Assembly: GCA_028684345.1 (NCBI GenBank)
Contig: JAQUGB010000124.1
Coordinates: forward strand, 1-5,331
Direction of reading: 5' to 3'
DNA: 5,331 nucleotides
From: Tepidiphilus sp.
Lineage (GTDB): Bacteria > Pseudomonadota > Gammaproteobacteria > Burkholderiales > Rhodocyclaceae
This document shows, in pieces, positions 5,067 to 5,331 of this stretch. The notes under the pieces were generated by a model. That model made no database searches. It saw nothing but the letters and a program-made list of their open reading frames with translations, and was not told where the DNA came from. Numbering within the stretch: position 1 is the stretch's first letter; each line of letters begins with the position of its first letter. The translations under genes and the position numbers were made by a program.

Positions 5067-5331
5067 TCAACCGGGCAAGGCCGCGCGGAAGCGTTGGTCC
5101 TGCAGGATGGAGACGATCTTGTCGGCATAGCGGGGATCGGTGGCGTAGCCGCCGCGCACCAGCGCCGCGGCGAAGTCTCTTGGGGTGCGGCTGCCGGGAA
5201 CGTAGGCATAGCGCTCGTTGTCCTGAATGAGGCGCACGTAATCGTCGAAGGCGGCGGCGTAGGACGAATAGACGCGGAATTTCGCGTTTTCGGTCACCGC
5301 CCGGCCGTTGTCGTATTCAGTAACCGGCAGG
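5067..5331 (-). CDS. flgJ: FlgJ, C-terminal part of the peptidoglycan hydrolase domain (cut by the window edge)
   Basis: FlgJ of beta- and gammaproteobacteria acts in the periplasm: its N-terminal half caps the growing rod and its C-terminal half is a glucosaminidase that cuts peptidoglycan to let the rod pass. Only the last 87 residues are in view, starting LPVTEYDNGRAVTENAKFRVYSS on the minus strand. The pattern TEY(D/E)NG...FR.Y.SY..AF.DYV.L...N.RYA followed by FAAALVRGGYATDPRYADKIVSIL is the characteristic end of this hydrolase domain. The catalytic residues lie upstream, outside the window. The frame has no start near the edge; a GTG at 5297 lies within the domain and is not the start. 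The gene stops 66 bp before flgK, and the sigma-54 promoter lies in that gap. The standard order flgJ-flgK-flgL supports the call. Confidence 0.93.
   Translation of the reverse strand, partial: LPVTEYDNGRAVTENAKFRVYSSYAAAFDDYVRLIQDNERYAYVPGSRTPRDFAAALVRGGYATDPRYADKIVSILQDQRFRAALPG

Overview
The window comes from a GC-rich, motile Gram-negative bacterium, most likely a betaproteobacterium. The evidence is the TusA-like and zinc-ribbon Nudix protein sequences, a flgJ-flgK-flgL flagellar order, an outer-membrane-type lipoprotein signal, and a textbook sigma-54 (RpoN) promoter in front of flgK. Genus-level placement is not possible from sequence reading alone; a lineage that controls flagella through RpoN would fit.

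Left part (1-1020, all minus strand). A type II toxin-antitoxin pair in toxin-first order, higB then higA, sits next to tusA. The higBA control region is compact: a near-consensus sigma-70 promoter (TTGACG-17 bp-TACGAT) has a perfect 7-bp inverted repeat lying between and partly over its elements, and the predicted transcription start falls on the A of the toxin ATG. The toxin ends in Asp-Cys-His rather than the family's usual Asp-Tyr-His. tusA (sulfur carrier) probably starts at a GTG at 976 that has a strong ribosome binding site.

Middle (990-1735, plus strand). A strong promoter drives tRNA-Ser(GCU) with an encoded CCA end. 40 nt after it, with no visible terminator, comes a zinc-ribbon Nudix hydrolase gene. 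The 3' end of that gene overlaps the convergent lipoprotein gene by 34 bp.

Right part (1702-5331, minus strand). Reading in the direction of transcription: the C-terminal end of flgJ (cut by the window edge), a 66-bp gap with the sigma-54 promoter, flgK, flgL, and a small lipoprotein gene. Gaps of 14 and 9 nt, with a ribosome binding site before each gene, indicate one transcription unit flgK-flgL-lipoprotein. FlgJ opens the peptidoglycan for the rod, and FlgK and FlgL form the hook-filament junction. The lipoprotein has no assigned role, but its position links it to this stage of flagellar assembly.

No insertion sequences, CRISPR arrays or integration sites were seen, and no stretch above 300 bases lacks a gene. 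The points most worth a second look are the sigma-54 promoter, the apparently leaderless and self-repressed higBA unit with its altered toxin active site, and the uncharacterised lipoprotein in the hook-filament junction operon.
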